Shown: piece after piece, positions 32,993 through 44,236 of the stretch
Layout of the letters: each line of letters starts with the position of its first letter
Position numbering within the stretch: the first letter of the stretch is position 1
Assembly (NCBI RefSeq): GCF_000002985.6
Contig: NC_003282.8
Coordinates: 15,314,001 to 15,378,000 of the forward strand
Direction of reading: 5' to 3'
DNA from: Caenorhabditis elegans
Lineage: Eukaryota; Nematoda; Chromadorea; Rhabditida; Rhabditidae
DNA length: 64,000 nucleotides
Position numbers and translations under genes: made by a program
Notes under the pieces: generated by a model
Database searches by the model: none
Told to the model about the DNA's origin: nothing
What the model saw: the letters and a program-made list of their open reading frames with translations, nothing else

Positions 32993-33013
32993 TACTGCCA
33001 GTCCTCTCCAAAT
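32993..33013 (+). ncRNA. Candidate 21U-RNA (type A unit)
   Basis: Core at 32948-32955. Start TATT at 38 nt; the RNA would begin UACUGCCAGU. TACT at 41 nt (32996-33016) is equally possible. Confidence 0.5.
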
Positions 33014-33221
33014 TTTTAAATTGTTTGACATTTTTAGATTTTTCGGAAACATTTATTAGTTTTTAATTTTTTTTCAGACCCTTTTTTTGTTGGATGGAAA
33101 AAAATTTGGCCGTGGTGGAGAGTTGAACTATAAAAATGAGAGTCTTTTGAAAGTTAATACGCAAAATTTATTTGTACTGTTTCACTATTTTATTAAAATG
33201 GTTTCATTCTACTAAAATTAT

Positions 33222-33242
33222 TACTCCTGTCCTCTCCAACAT
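33222..33242 (+). ncRNA. Candidate 21U-RNA (type A unit)
   Basis: Core at 33177-33184. Start TATT at 38 nt; the RNA would begin UACUCCUGUC; alternative TACT at 41 nt (33225-33245). Confidence 0.5.
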
Positions 33243-33566
33243 TTTAAATTGTTTGACATTTTTAGATTTGTTTTTTTAACAGACAAAAAATGTTAGGAGT
33301 CGTATGACAAAACAAAAATTTATAAAAAATCTTAGTTGTGCGGTAATTCAAAAATAATTCAAATATTTGGCTTTTTTGTTGCAAAATTAAAAAATCAATG
33401 AAAACTAGAAAAATTAGAAATGCTTTTTAACAAGTATATTTGCTTAGAATCACAAATCCCCCCTCCTAAATTTGAAATTTGAAGTTTTAAAAAATTCAAA
33501 ATTTTGCCCCAAAATTTTTACTGTTTCAAATCCCCCGTTTGATCTACCGACATTTTTACACAACGC

Positions 33567-33587
33567 TGTGTGATGCGAAATATTTTT
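33567..33587 (+). ncRNA. Candidate 21U-RNA (type B unit)
   Basis: Core at 33521-33528. Start CGCT at 39 nt; the RNA would begin UGUGUGAUGC. The paralogue at 35033 keeps CGCT at 39 nt. Confidence 0.6.
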
Positions 33588-34126
33588 TGTCAAGTTGTCA
33601 GATTTTTAGCTTTAAAAAACTGTCGCTAACCAATAAATTTGAAATTAACCAAAATTAATTTTTTTTTTAAAACAGGCAAAGCATGTTAAGATTCATATGA
33701 CGAAATAAAAATTAATAAAAGTATTATTTGAGCGGTAATTCAAAAATAATTCAAGTATTTGGCCTCTTTTCAAAATTTTTTTATTTTAATTTTCAGATTT
33801 TCGGAAACTTTTTCTTGTTAGAAAACAAATTTCTGACATATGATTCTAAGCATGTTTCGTCAAATTTTTTATAGCTTTAAATACCTGCCGCTGGCCTAAA
33901 AATTTGATATTTTGCAAAACTAATCGTTTTTTGAACAAACAAAGAATGTTAGGAGTCGTATGACAAAATAAAAATTTGAAAAAAATCTTACACTTATAGT
34001 TGATTCAAATCAAACCCTCCCTCCTTTTAAAACTTCAAATATAGAATTTAGATATTTTTAAAATTTTGCCCCAAACTTTAACTGTTTCAATACCTACATT
34101 TGAGCCATCGACACTTTCACACATAT

Positions 34127-34147
34127 TCACATTCTTGTCCTCTGTAC
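34127..34147 (+). ncRNA. Candidate 21U-RNA (type B unit)
   Basis: Core at 34082-34089. Start TATT at 38 nt; the RNA would begin UCACAUUCUU. Confidence 0.55.
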
Positions 34148-34288
34148 GACAATTGTAATACGAGTTCAAAAATTTCACCAACAGCCTTTTCTCTATATAA
34201 AAATGAGATTTTTTTGTAGGTTAATATGCAAAATTTTTTTGTTCTGTTTCACTATTTTATTAAATTTAAATAATATTACTCAGATTAT

Positions 34289-34309
34289 TATTTCTCGTAC
34301 TCAAAAGTC
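34289..34309 (+). ncRNA. Candidate 21U-RNA (type A unit)
   Basis: Core at 34244-34251. Start TATT at 38 nt; the RNA would begin UAUUUCUCGU; alternative TATT at 41 nt (34292-34312). Confidence 0.5.
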
Positions 34310-35078
34310 AACTTTTTTAGGATATTCTGAAAATTTTATTTGTTCTGTTTTACCCTGTGCATTAAAATTGTGAATTACTCAAACTATTTACTTTCCTTGC
34401 TCTTTGAAGTTTTAAATTTCCAAATGACCTAATTTGGACAATTTCAAGTTCTCCGGAAACATTTATAAGTTAAAAAAAATTTGCTGGGACATGATTCGAA
34501 ACATTGTTCCTCAAATTTTGAGACTTTTTGCCTTTAAATACCTGTCGCTGGCCTAAAAATGTGATATTTTGCAAAACTATTTTTTTTACACAGACAAAGA
34601 ATGCTAGGGGTCGTATGACAAAATAAAAATTAAAAAAGGCCCTATTTGAGCGGTGATTCAAAAATAATTCAAATATTTGACTTTTTTGTTGAAAAAAGTG
34701 AAAAATAGTGAAAACTAGAAAAATTAGAAATGCTTTTTAACAAGTATACTTGCTCAGAATCACAAATCTTCCCTTCTAAATTTAAAATTTGATGTTTTAA
34801 AAAATTTCAAAATTTTGCCCCAAACTTTTCACTGTTTAATATCTCCCATTTAATCTACCGACATTTTTACACAAGTTCCAAAAAGAAGAGAAAACTTGAG
34901 AAAAACAGAATTCCCAAAGTAAAAAATCAGTAAAGTTGTTAAGCATTTATATTTGGTTAGAATCACAAATTCCCCTTCAAAATTTTTAATCGAAATTTTA
35001 GAAAATTTAAAAATTTTGCCTCAAACTTTTTACTGTTTCAATACCCCCATTTAAGCTATCGTCATTTTTACACAACGC

Positions 35079-35099
35079 TATATCCTTTATTGCCGCATT
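35079..35099 (+). ncRNA. Candidate 21U-RNA (type B unit)
   Basis: Core at 35033-35040. Start CGCT at 39 nt; the RNA would begin UAUAUCCUUU. Confidence 0.6.
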
Positions 35100-36092
35100 C
35101 CCTAAAAAAATACAAACCTACACCAAAAACCTTCCACTCATCAGAAATGTATGGTAAACTGACGGGCGGAGCAGCCAACATCTCCTTCTTCTTTCAACTA
35201 AATAGCTTGCACAAAAACATTAAAAACATCATTTTTGGGTTCCCATTTCACTCATTTTCTGTCTCTCTGCGTCTCTTCAATCTCTCAATTTCTGACTATT
35301 TTCACATTAGGGCATTTGGCAAATGAGTTATGAGACACAAAAAATAAATAAATATGACTAAAATTGATGGGAGGTTTGTTTTTTTTTTTTTTTGGCTGTT
35401 AACTGGGGTCATAAAGCTGAAAAAACAAAAACTGTTGGACATATATGTTTTACAGATTATGGAACTTGATTTTTCAATTGGAGCCCCGTATTTGACTCGG
35501 AAATTGTAGGCCGCAGTAAAAATGGAATTAAAAATGACACAGCGGAGTATCGTTACAAACTGTGCTCACAATTTTGAGAACGTTTTTTTAAAATTGAAAT
35601 TGGATCAATAATCAGTAGAAAATTATTTTTCGTATTCAAAGACATATTGAAACATGTACCCATTACAGTTAAAAAAAAAAATTTCGTCTCAATTCAAACT
35701 TGAAAATTCGACGCTTTTCGTATCAAATCACAGACTGCAGATAGCGCCTGACATTTTCAGGAGTCCGACACTTGTTGTTGATTTTTGCGATAAATATTGA
35801 AAACCGGCAGTTGTCGGGCACTGCAATTGTCTCATTTTTCGAAGAAATACAATATGTGCAGTGCTGTATTGTATTCTTGTCCGATCAACGAAGCTAACAA
35901 CTATTATACTTTGAAAAATGGAACACAATTTATTGAAACATAGATTTTATTGAATCTATAATTCGTGTTTCTTCTCACATTTGCACAGTAACAAGGATAA
36001 ATTTACTTTGGGAGAAACTTTTTGGTTCAAAAAGTTCAAATTTTCACTGTTTCAAAAAACTGCCTTCAGAAGTTATTATATTAAAGTTTTAA

Positions 36093-36113
36093 TAGTTTGT
36101 TGATATGTTTTTT
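36093..36113 (+). ncRNA. Candidate 21U-RNA
   Basis: Core at 36047-36054. Start TAAT at 39 nt; the RNA would begin UAGUUUGUUG. TAGT at 42 nt is an alternative. Confidence 0.5.
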
Positions 36114-36530
36114 GAAAAAAAAACTTGTAACTATGAATACGTTAAACATTTTTCATGTTTCGATATGATATCGCAAGACTATTTATTTTTGTAAATATAA
36201 TAATTAAATAGAAAAAAGGCATAAAATAGATAATTGAAACTAATGGCAGTTTTCAAGAACTCAGAATTTAAAGTCGTATTTAAAGCATTAATTTAATGAC
36301 AACAAAAAAATAAAATTTCAAATTACTCCTTGTCGTAACTCCTGGATGATATACGAGTGATCTGAAGGACTGAAACCGTTATGACTTTTGAGAGTAAATC
36401 GAAACCTCTGATGACTGTAGAAAATTTTTTTTAGCTAACGAGTTTTGATATTTCATGTCGAAGTAAGGGTTTAAAAAATCAACTGTTTCAAGTAAATGTT
36501 TTAAAACCGCGGATTTGAAGCTATTTTCAT

Positions 36531-36551
36531 TCTTTTTGTTGCCAAATTTCA
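36531..36551 (+). ncRNA. Candidate 21U-RNA
   Basis: Core at 36483-36490. Start CATT at 41 nt; the RNA would begin UCUUUUUGUU. Confidence 0.48.
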
Positions 36552-37328
36552 AACATGTTACTAAAGTTTAAAAAACAAAAGAATTTCCCAAAGGTAAAAA
36601 TTCAAGTAAAAATTTTTTAAAGATCAATTGACCGAGTTTTACGTAGGCTACGATGCAAATTTTATACACTTTCAACACAGATTTTATTCTGATATGTACA
36701 TTTTCCACATTTCTCCTATTCCTACAAAAAATCCTTCTTCCTCAAGTTCTCATATTAACACGTCTCTCGGATATTTTAGAAACCAAAAATATCAACCAAA
36801 AAATATAAATTTCTCTTTCGACTGAATATCCGGTGTTCCAGCCATCTGGAAGCTAATTCTTTCGCCTTTTTCCGGCGAAAAAGACTTATTCATGTCTCAT
36901 ATTTCATTAATTCACACTTTTTCCCCGCAAGTCATTCATTTGCTCATTTTTTGTCGATGAAGAGTTTTGAGAAAAAAAAAATTATGTTTCAAGAAAAAGT
37001 TTTAAGCGGTTGTCTATTAACAATAACTGATTTTTCATTTTCAATAATTCGCCATTTTTAACAATTTCTTTTCAGAAAAGTTGAAAATTTCCTGTTTGAA
37101 ATTATTTTTCACTTAAAAATTTTTTTTTCCATTGACAGCTGTTTACTATATTAATGAAACGGGTTCTTTTTTTTCAGCTCTTTCATGTATATATATAAGT
37201 TCTTAATATTACCCAAAACTCGAGTATTCGTTAACTAAAATTTTCAAGTTGTTATTACAAAATTTCTACCATTTTCTTAATGTTTTTTTACTTTGTCGTT
37301 ATTGCGTTTTTCACAGTAAAATAAAATT

Positions 37329-37336
37329 TGAAACAG
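37329..37336 (-). promoter_or_regulatory. Ruby core motif without clear start
   Basis: Exact core with no minus-strand YRNT at 35-43 nt; the downstream DNA is T/A runs. Confidence 0.36.
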
Positions 37337-37463
37337 TTTTGTTTCAAATTGTGAGTTAAACTTCAACTAATCTAAACAAAAAAGTAGTCATAATTCAAAT
37401 GTAAAAAAAAGACTAAACTGTTTCGTTAAGTTTTTATAAAACTTGTTGTATTTGTCGGACTGA

Positions 37464-37484
37464 TTGAACTGGTCGCTGTGATGG
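37464..37484 (+). ncRNA. Candidate 21U-RNA (variant core)
   Basis: Variant core CTGTTTCG at 37418-37425. Start TGAT at exactly 39 nt; the RNA would begin UUGAACUGGU. Confidence 0.42.
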
Positions 37485-37699
37485 AATTAAAGTTTTACGA
37501 GAATTGTGTGTAGTTTTCTATACGAAAAATTTAATTTATCTAAACTATGAAAATGTTTTCTGTGAGAATTCTGAATAGTTTGAATATTATAAGAAACTGT
37601 AGAAAGTTGTCTGGTTTTCTTTTCAACCGATTATTTTTACATTTTGTTGTTGAAGCTGTTTCACCAGGGTTTCGGGCAATTTTTATTGCAAACGAGCGG

Positions 37700-37720
37700 T
37701 AATTTATTTGTAAAAAAAAC
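37700..37720 (+). ncRNA. Candidate 21U-RNA
   Basis: Core at 37656-37663. Start CGGT at 37 nt; the RNA would begin UAAUUUAUUU. TAAT at 40 nt (37703-37723) competes. Confidence 0.42.
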
Positions 37721-37849
37721 TATAACGCACGTTAATAATCTTGGCACAGCGTACGTTAATTTTTAGGCCAGGCAAATAAGAGTTCGGAATTTTGGAAAAT
37801 TTACTGTTTCATGATGCACACTAATAGTTTTTGCATTAAATTTTATTAG

Positions 37850-37870
37850 TGCTTCTGACTTTTATTTTCA
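37850..37870 (+). ncRNA. Candidate 21U-RNA
   Basis: Core at 37804-37811. Start TAGT at 39 nt; the RNA would begin UGCUUCUGAC. Its promoter resembles the one at 38057 (AAATTTACTGTTTCATG in both). Confidence 0.6.
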
Positions 37871-37954
37871 CAAAATATGTGTTTTTGTCAGTGAGAATAG
37901 TTTTTTCACTGTTTCATAACTTTTATTGTAATTATTATACTTCACTGCTGTTGG

Positions 37955-37975
37955 TATCTTACATATAGGGCTGTA
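37955..37975 (+). ncRNA. Candidate 21U-RNA
   Basis: Core at 37909-37916. Start TGGT at 39 nt; the RNA would begin UAUCUUACAU. Confidence 0.6.
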
Positions 37976-38102
37976 CAAATTTCAACATGTTTTCAAAAAA
38001 TACAAAAAAATAATTCAATTGTTGTTTTCAGCTGATGGCATGATTTCGAAAATTTACTGTTTCATGTTGCACATTTCAAAATGAGTTAGCAATCTTTATC
38101 AA

Positions 38103-38123
38103 TTGTAGATTGGAGAGTAATTT
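38103..38123 (+). ncRNA. Candidate 21U-RNA
   Basis: Core at 38057-38064. Start CAAT at 39 nt; the RNA would begin UUGUAGAUUG. Confidence 0.62.
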
Positions 38124-38417
38124 CTAGTTTTATGATTTTTTTTGGTTAACAGAGGTTCTCTATAACTTGAGCATGAAAACGCAGAATTCTAAAGCTCAAA
38201 TAATTTTAAATGGCATTTTTCAAAAAGTGAAGCTCACGAGTGAATATCATGGACCGACATCTTCCGAGTTATATCACCTCGCTGTGAAACCCGTTAGAAG
38301 TCGGACCATGTTATTTTGAAATTTAATCATTAAAAATATTTTTGATTTTGAGAACACCTAAACTCATTCGATACTGTTTCAACATGTTTTCAACTAAACA
38401 CATTGTTCTCAGAACAA

Positions 38418-38438
38418 TTATCAAACAGATGGCCCAAA
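38418..38438 (+). ncRNA. Candidate 21U-RNA, copy 1
   Basis: Core at 38374-38381. Start CAAT at 37 nt; the RNA would begin UUAUCAAACA. Confidence 0.48.
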
Positions 38439-38777
38439 ATGATAAACTAGTTTTTGCTGAACTTGAAATTTAGAAACTCAAATTCTAAAAAATTATCAAA
38501 TTTGTCTTAACTGTAAGAGAACTCGTGTTTGCTATTTAACTATGTCATACTGCTCACTTAAAAATGCATTTTCATTTTCTAAATATTTCTGTCGTATTCA
38601 GTTTTGAAAATTGTCGTACAACTATCACAACAAATTAACGACTTAAGGAAAAATATATTGATTTCAGCAACAAAAAAAAACGCAAACTTTACATTGTCTG
38701 CTTACTTTGAAATTATTCACAAAAATACTGTTTCATAGATTATTTTATGAATACACATTCATTACGAAGAAAATTGG

Positions 38778-38798
38778 TTCACTGAAAATGAAAACAGA
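38778..38798 (+). ncRNA. Weak candidate 21U-RNA, copy 1
   Basis: Core at 38728-38735. Only TGGT at 43 nt fits; the RNA would begin UUCACUGAAA. Confidence 0.33.
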
Positions 38799-39297
38799 TG
38801 ATGTGTATTTAAAAAGTAAGCGAAACAATAGATTTTTTTTATATTGTTTTGAAATTTTCATTCTCTTTCCAGAGTGATCATTTTAAAAGAACTAGACCAT
38901 TTTATTTTTTTCCACTCAAAATCTTTATTCACATTTCCCTAAATCAGTTGTAAAATCTGTTTTATGTCTGTCTTGGGCCCCCTTTTATTTCAATTGAATC
39001 TCTCAGAAAAAAACAGCAAAATTTTTATGATCTTTTATAGAAATTGGAGTATTTCTTGACATTTTCTCTTAGCAATTCCAATGGAAATAGTAAATATTTT
39101 GCAAAAATCTATGTCCTCTTTATTACGTCGTAAATTGGTGGGATTTTAGTGCAGAAAGGACATTATGAGTGGCTGCTGGAAAGGAAGCTCAAATTTTTAG
39201 TTTTTCGCGTTTTCATGAATTATTCAAAAGGAGTTCGTAGGAGGGGGAGACAGGGAGTTTTATAAAAGTTCCTGGTAATATTTATAGAAGAATTATT

Positions 39298-39318
39298 AGT
39301 ATTACTTTCGATCCGAAA
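39298..39318 (-). ncRNA. Candidate 21U-RNA, copy 1
   Basis: Core at 39358-39365. Start TGGT at 40 nt; the RNA would begin UUUCGGAUCG. Confidence 0.6.
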
Positions 39319-39722
39319 CCAAATATTAAATTTTAAGAGAACATCAAATTAAGTAAGTGAAACAGAATTTTTTTTTCCAATTTTCAACATTTTTATTTTT
39401 ATTTTTTCCAGCAGGCTTTATACATTTTTTTTCATCTTCGTGTGAACATACTTTGAGTTTTAGTAGATAGAGTTTTAGTAGAGACGCAGAATTCTAAAGC
39501 TCAAATAATTTTAAATGGCATTTTTCAAAAAGTGAAGCTCACGAGTGAATATCATGGACCGACATCTTCCGAGTTATATCACCTCGCTGTGAAACCCGTT
39601 AGAAGTCGGACCATGTTATTTTGAAATTTAATCATTAAAAATATTTTTGATTTTGAGAACACCTAAACTCATTCGATACTGTTTCAACATGTTTTCAACT
39701 AAACACATTGTTCTCAGAACAA

Positions 39723-39743
39723 TTATCAAACAGATGGCCCAAA
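39723..39743 (+). ncRNA. Candidate 21U-RNA, copy 2
   Basis: Core at 39679-39686; identical second copy of 38418-38438. Confidence 0.48.
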
Positions 39744-40082
39744 ATGATAAACTAGTTTTTGCTGAACTTGAAATTTAGAAACTCAAATTCTAAAAAATTA
39801 TCAAATTTGTCTTAACTGTAAGAGAACTCGTGTTTGCTATTTAACTATGTCATACTGCTCACTTAAAAATGCATTTTCATTTTCTAAATATTTCTGTCGT
39901 ATTCAGTTTTGAAAATTGTCGTACAACTATCACAACAAATTAACGACTTAAGGAAAAATATATTGATTTCAGCAACAAAAAAAAACGCAAACTTTACATT
40001 GTCTGCTTACTTTGAAATTATTCACAAAAATACTGTTTCATAGATTATTTTATGAATACACATTCATTACGAAGAAAATTGG

Positions 40083-40103
40083 TTCACTGAAAATGAAAAC
40101 AGA
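40083..40103 (+). ncRNA. Weak candidate 21U-RNA, copy 2
   Basis: Core at 40033-40040; identical second copy of 38778-38798. Confidence 0.33.
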
Positions 40104-40602
40104 TGATGTGTATTTAAAAAGTAAGCGAAACAATAGATTTTTTTTATATTGTTTTGAAATTTTCATTCTCTTTCCAGAGTGATCATTTTAAAAGAACTAG
40201 ACCATTTTATTTTTTTCCACTCAAAATCTTTATTCACATTTCCCTAAATCAGTTGTAAAATCTGTTTTATGTCTGTCTTGGGCCCCCTTTTATTTCAATT
40301 GAATCTCTCAGAAAAAAACAGCAAAATTTTTATGATCTTTTATAGAAATTGGAGTATTTCTTGACATTTTCTCTTAGCAATTCCAATGGAAATAGTAAAT
40401 ATTTTGCAAAAATCTATGTCCTCTTTATTACGTCGTAAATTGGTGGGATTTTAGTGCAGAAAGGACATTATGAGTGGCTGCTGGAAAGGAAGCTCAAATT
40501 TTTAGTTTTTCGCGTTTTCATGAATTATTCAAAAGGAGTTCGTAGGAGGGGGAGACAGGGAGTTTTATAAAAGTTCCTGGTAATATTTATAGAAGAATTA
40601 TT

Positions 40603-40623
40603 AGTATTACTTTCGATCCGAAA
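40603..40623 (-). ncRNA. Candidate 21U-RNA, copy 2
   Basis: Core at 40663-40670; identical second copy of 39298-39318. Confidence 0.6.
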
Positions 40624-40775
40624 CCAAATATTAAATTTTAAGAGAACATCAAATTAAGTAAGTGAAACAGAATTTTTTTTTCCAATTTTCAACATTTTTA
40701 TTTTTATTTTTTCCAGCAGGCTTTATACATTTTTTTTCATCTTCGTGTGAACATACTTTGAGTTTTAGTAGATAT

Positions 40776-40850
40776 GCACAATTTCAGGCATGTATGCCTG
40801 CCTACTGCCTATCTGAAGGCACTCTCCAGGTTTGAAAACTGGCGTTTTAC
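40776..40850. repeat. Short dispersed-repeat fragment
   Basis: CAGGCATGTATGCCTG hairpin followed by CCTACTGCCTATCTGAAGGC, the style of the AGGCAGGCA-type dispersed repeats common in C. elegans; it abuts the end of the tandem duplication. Confidence 0.5.
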
Positions 40851-40974
40851 CGTTTTTCGTTTTTTTTTAATATTTTTAAAAAAATTAAATGCAAAAAATT
40901 GTCAAATAGCTTGAAAATAAGTTTTCGCTCAATTTTTTTTTAATTTTAAAGTATATTATTCCTGCAAGTCGGAT

Positions 40975-40995
40975 GAAAGGAAGATGAATTCGATA
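40975..40995 (-). ncRNA. Candidate 21U-RNA
   Basis: Core at 41036-41043. Start CATT at 41 nt; the RNA would begin UAUCGAAUUC. Confidence 0.6.
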
Positions 40996-41447
40996 ATGTT
41001 TTGAGTAAACTTTGGTTTCTTTTAAAAAAAAGGTTTGAAACAGCAAAATTTTTATGAAAAATTCAAAACTTTTTCAAATGAATCTATAGTTTAAACTATT
41101 ACGAAAACCCTATTTTAAGCCAAGTTTTAAACAAATTTATAGAAGGTTTTTAATTTTTATTTTAAATTTTCTAATGGACAAAATGGTTTGTGCAGAAGAA
41201 AATCGAAAGAACTGTTCACATTTCTGGAAAACTTGAAACTGTTTTCCTCTGGTTGGCGTTTTTATCTGTATTTTTGAACCCCACTTTGCTCGTTTTTGAA
41301 CTTACATCCTAACCGCTCTAACCCTTATAGTACATAACTTTGAAATAAAAATTTGTAATAAATGATAACATGTTGAAACTGAACTTTATTGAATGTTTTT
41401 TCTGTTTCACTATATTTTAATAACGTTTCACAAAAATCAAACATTGT

Positions 41448-41468
41448 TTCATGCGCTATGCCTTCGAC
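41448..41468 (+). ncRNA. Candidate 21U-RNA
   Basis: Core at 41402-41409. Start TGTT at 39 nt; the RNA would begin UUCAUGCGCU. Confidence 0.65.
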
Positions 41469-42165
41469 CTTCGATTTGATGAAATTGTGCAAAATTATGA
41501 AATTATCAGAATTCCAATTATTTTCTATTTTTTAAATTTTAGAAAAAGTCGTATGGAACTAAAATTTGATTTACCAAAGCCGATGAATGCCTAATCACAT
41601 TTCTATAAAAATTGAAAATTTAAAAAATTTTTTGAAACATTAATTTTTTGTTAGAGTTTAATTTTGAGCAAGTTGGTTTTAAATGGTGGATTTATTTTTA
41701 AAAATGTTGAAATATCAAAATTGTGTGAAAGACCCTTAATTTGTGTTAATTTTTGCCCAGGAGGGGATGAGTTCAACTCTCCACCACGGGAAAATTTTTT
41801 GCGAATTTTTTCATCCCAAAAAAAAAAGGAAAAAAAGAAAAAAAAAACAAACATTTTTGTCGCAGTCACCGAGTATACCTGTGAAAATTGGAATTCGACA
41901 CAAAAACCTCTCTAGCGCGGCTTAAATTTACGTTCCTGGCCCACAAACGTACCAATAATATTTTTAAAAAATCTAGAATCCAAATCTATCAGAACATTTC
42001 CGGAATTTTTTTTCCTTTTTTTTTTGGGACGACATACACATTGGAAACTACTAATAGATTCGAGCGAAAATCGAAAACGTGAAACATTGTTTTGCCAACT
42101 TCAATTTTTGGAGGGCATTTATTTCATTTATTTCATTTGAATAATTGAATTTTACCACTAAAAAT

Positions 42166-42186
42166 TCAAAACCTGATTGAAAACTA
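42166..42186 (-). ncRNA. Candidate 21U-RNA
   Basis: Core at 42225-42232. Start CATT at 39 nt; the RNA would begin UAGUUUUCAA. CAGT... at 42 nt is weaker. Confidence 0.58.
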
Positions 42187-42582
42187 ATGTTTTGAAAAAA
42201 TTCCAATTCAACATGACAATGTTTTGAAACAGTAAATTTGAAAAAAATAGAAAAACTTAAAATGAACTTCAAATATGAATTACAGGTATTTGAAAGTGTG
42301 AATTTTCCAAGTTTTTTTTAAAACAATGTGGTTTTGTCAAAAACTGTGAAAAAATGCTGTAATAACAAAATGTCGCCATGCAGTAGAAATAAAAATTTGA
42401 AAAAAAAAACAATTTTTTGAAGTTTATATAATTTAAAAGTTATTAACTTTTCAAATAATTCTAATGGGTTTTTGCAAACAAAAAAATCATGATTTTAGGG
42501 AAAAAAATCAAAAATTTCAATTTATAAAGTTTTTACTGTTTCGAAATTTTTACAAAAATAATTCGTTATTTGGGAAACATGC

Positions 42583-42603
42583 TTTTGATGGGAACAATAT
42601 TGA
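42583..42603 (+). ncRNA. Weak candidate 21U-RNA (variant core)
   Basis: Variant core CTGTTTCG at 42536-42543 within the tandem array; start TGCT at 40 nt; the RNA would begin UUUGAUGGGA. In the sister units the core is CTGTTTAC or CTGTTTCG without a good start. Confidence 0.3.
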
Positions 42604-43469
42604 AAAACTTAAAATGAACTTCAAATATAAATTTCAGTTATTTGAAAGTGTGAGTTTTCCAAGTTTTCAATTTTTTCTGAACAATGTAGTTTTGTCAAAA
42701 AACTATAAAAGAATGGGACTGGAAAAACAAAAAACCGCTTATTTTGACTGAAATTATATTGTGACTTTGATACAGTAAAAAAATAAAATTTGAAAAAAAA
42801 AAATTTTTTTTTTGAAGTTTTTATAATTTAAAAGTTATTAACTTTTCAAATAAATCAGATTTTTGTAAATTTTGTCAACAAATAAATATGAATTTAGGGA
42901 AAAAATACAAATTTTCAATTTATAAAGTTTTTACTGTTTACAAATTTTTACAAAATAATTCGTTATTTGGGAAACATGCTTTTGATGGGAATGTCATGCT
43001 TGAAATTTGCTGATTTTTTCAGTGCTCGGCACAAAGAAGATTGGTTTTGGTTTGAATTGTTTGTGTGTCGTACATTTTATTTTGTACGGTTTTTTACGAT
43101 AAATTTGAAATAGTCGAAGTTTTTTCCTTTAATTATTTCCCCCTTAATTTGTAATAATTTCTTATCTTCCTGACGTACTGGAAATTACTCATATATTCGA
43201 GCAAAAATCGAAAATGTGAAGCATTGTTTTGCCAAACTTCAATTTTTAAAGGGCATTTATTTTATTGTTTTGTTTAAATAATTGAAGTTCACCACTGAAA
43301 ATTTAAAGTCTTCTTGACATTTGATCCCTTAATTCGGAATTTGTCTCAAATTTAGAACACATTATCGAAGAAAAAACATATAGTCGAATTTAAATTGCAC
43401 AAATTAATGTTTGAAAATTTGTCGAAACAGTAATCAAACAAGATTGAAATACTTAAAATGAACTTCAGA

Positions 43470-43565
43470 TCAGGGCTGTGCGGCAACCGAGATTTTCGGC
43501 AACCGGCAATTGCCGAAGTTGCCGAACTCAAAAAATTTCGGCAACCGGCAACTTGGTTGCCGGTA
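43470..43565. repeat. Palindromic repeat (CGGCAATTGCCG type)
   Basis: Dense copies of GGCAACCG, CGGCAACCGGCAATTGCCG and its complement CAACTTGGTTGCCGG; a compact self-complementary repeat inserted after AACTTCAGATCA of the third tandem unit. A MITE-like family; name not certain. Confidence 0.75.
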
Positions 43566-44215
43566 CAATATCGCTATTTTTGATTAAATCGTGACTTTCT
43601 TTGATGCAGTAAAAAAATAAAATTGAAAAAAACACATTTTTTGAAGTTTGTATAATTTAAAAGTTACTAACTTTTCAAATAATTCTGATGTGAGTTTGGT
43701 AAATTTTGTAAACAAATAAATATGAATTTAGGGAAAAAATCCAAATGTTCAATTTTTAAAGTTTTTACTGTTTCGAAATTTTCACAAATTTTATTCAGTG
43801 CAACCCTCCAAGATGACTAGTTGCTGATCCTCGCTCCATTCTAGTTGCACTTGAAACCGGAAATCCGATATGTTATTCGGGAAGCCTACGTTTTACGGAA
43901 ATGTTATACTTGAAATTTGAAATGTTTTTGTTTGGATTTGGGTTCCCTTATGCTGATTTTCCAGTTCTTGGTACAAAGAACATTGGTTTTGGTTTCAGTT
44001 TTTTACGTATCGTAGAATAATTTTTTATTTTGTACGGTTTTTTACGATAAACTTGAAATTGTCGAAATTTTTTTTTCGAAAAGTCATATTCAAATCATTG
44101 ATTTTTTTCTAGATTTAGGTTCTTTTTTTTGCACGTACAAATATTTTTTTAAGAAGTATGGGAGTAAATTTTCATTGTACACTACACAAGTTTGTAAGAT
44201 TTCAAATAATAAACG

Positions 44216-44236
44216 CTGGTAATTGCAATGTATGAA
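44216..44236 (-). ncRNA. Candidate 21U-RNA
   Basis: Core at 44274-44281. Start TAAT at 38 nt; the RNA would begin UUCAUACAUU. Confidence 0.58.

Larger units (their letters stand above)
32880..35090. repeat. Alternating tandem units carrying piRNA promoters
   Basis: Two promoter types recur. Type A, CTGTTTCACTATTTTATTAA, at 32948, 33177 and 34244, each preceded by GTAGGTTAAYATGCAAAA-like sequence. Type B, CTGTTTCAA followed by a CCCCCATTTGAGC-like stretch, at 33521, 34082 and 35033, with a decayed member CTGTTTAA at about 34833. The units share flanks such as AGACAAAGAATGTTAGGAG and AAATATTTGGCTTTTTTGTT. Confidence 0.8.
30662..38178. other. Gene-poor, piRNA-rich interval
   Basis: No supported protein gene. 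About 19 exact cores, mostly on the plus strand, with tandem units at 32.9-35.1 kb. Open frames at 32203, 35090 and 36628 have no splice context or family match that I recognise. A GTCGG-type palindrome remnant lies at 35755-35830. Confidence 0.6.
38179..40774 (+). repeat. 1,291-bp tandem duplication, apparently identical
   Basis: Copy 1 at 38179-39469, copy 2 at 39484-40774, a constant offset of 1,305 bp and no difference that I found by eye. The 14-bp junction (GAGTTTTAGTAGAG) repeats the last bases of the unit, a templated-insertion signature. Each copy carries three Ruby cores (two plus, one minus) and a 60-bp imperfect palindrome starting ATGGACCGACATC. No coding exon inside. Confidence 0.95.
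42050..44095. repeat. Diverged tandem array
   Basis: Units of roughly 370-500 bp share AACTTAAAATGAACTTCAAA (about 42250, 42600, 43450), TATAATTTAAAAGTTATTAA (42430, 42830, 43660) and CGTTATTTGGGAAACATGC (42560, 42960; diverged at 43870). The third unit is interrupted by the CGGCAATTGCCG repeat at 43470-43565. Confidence 0.8.
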
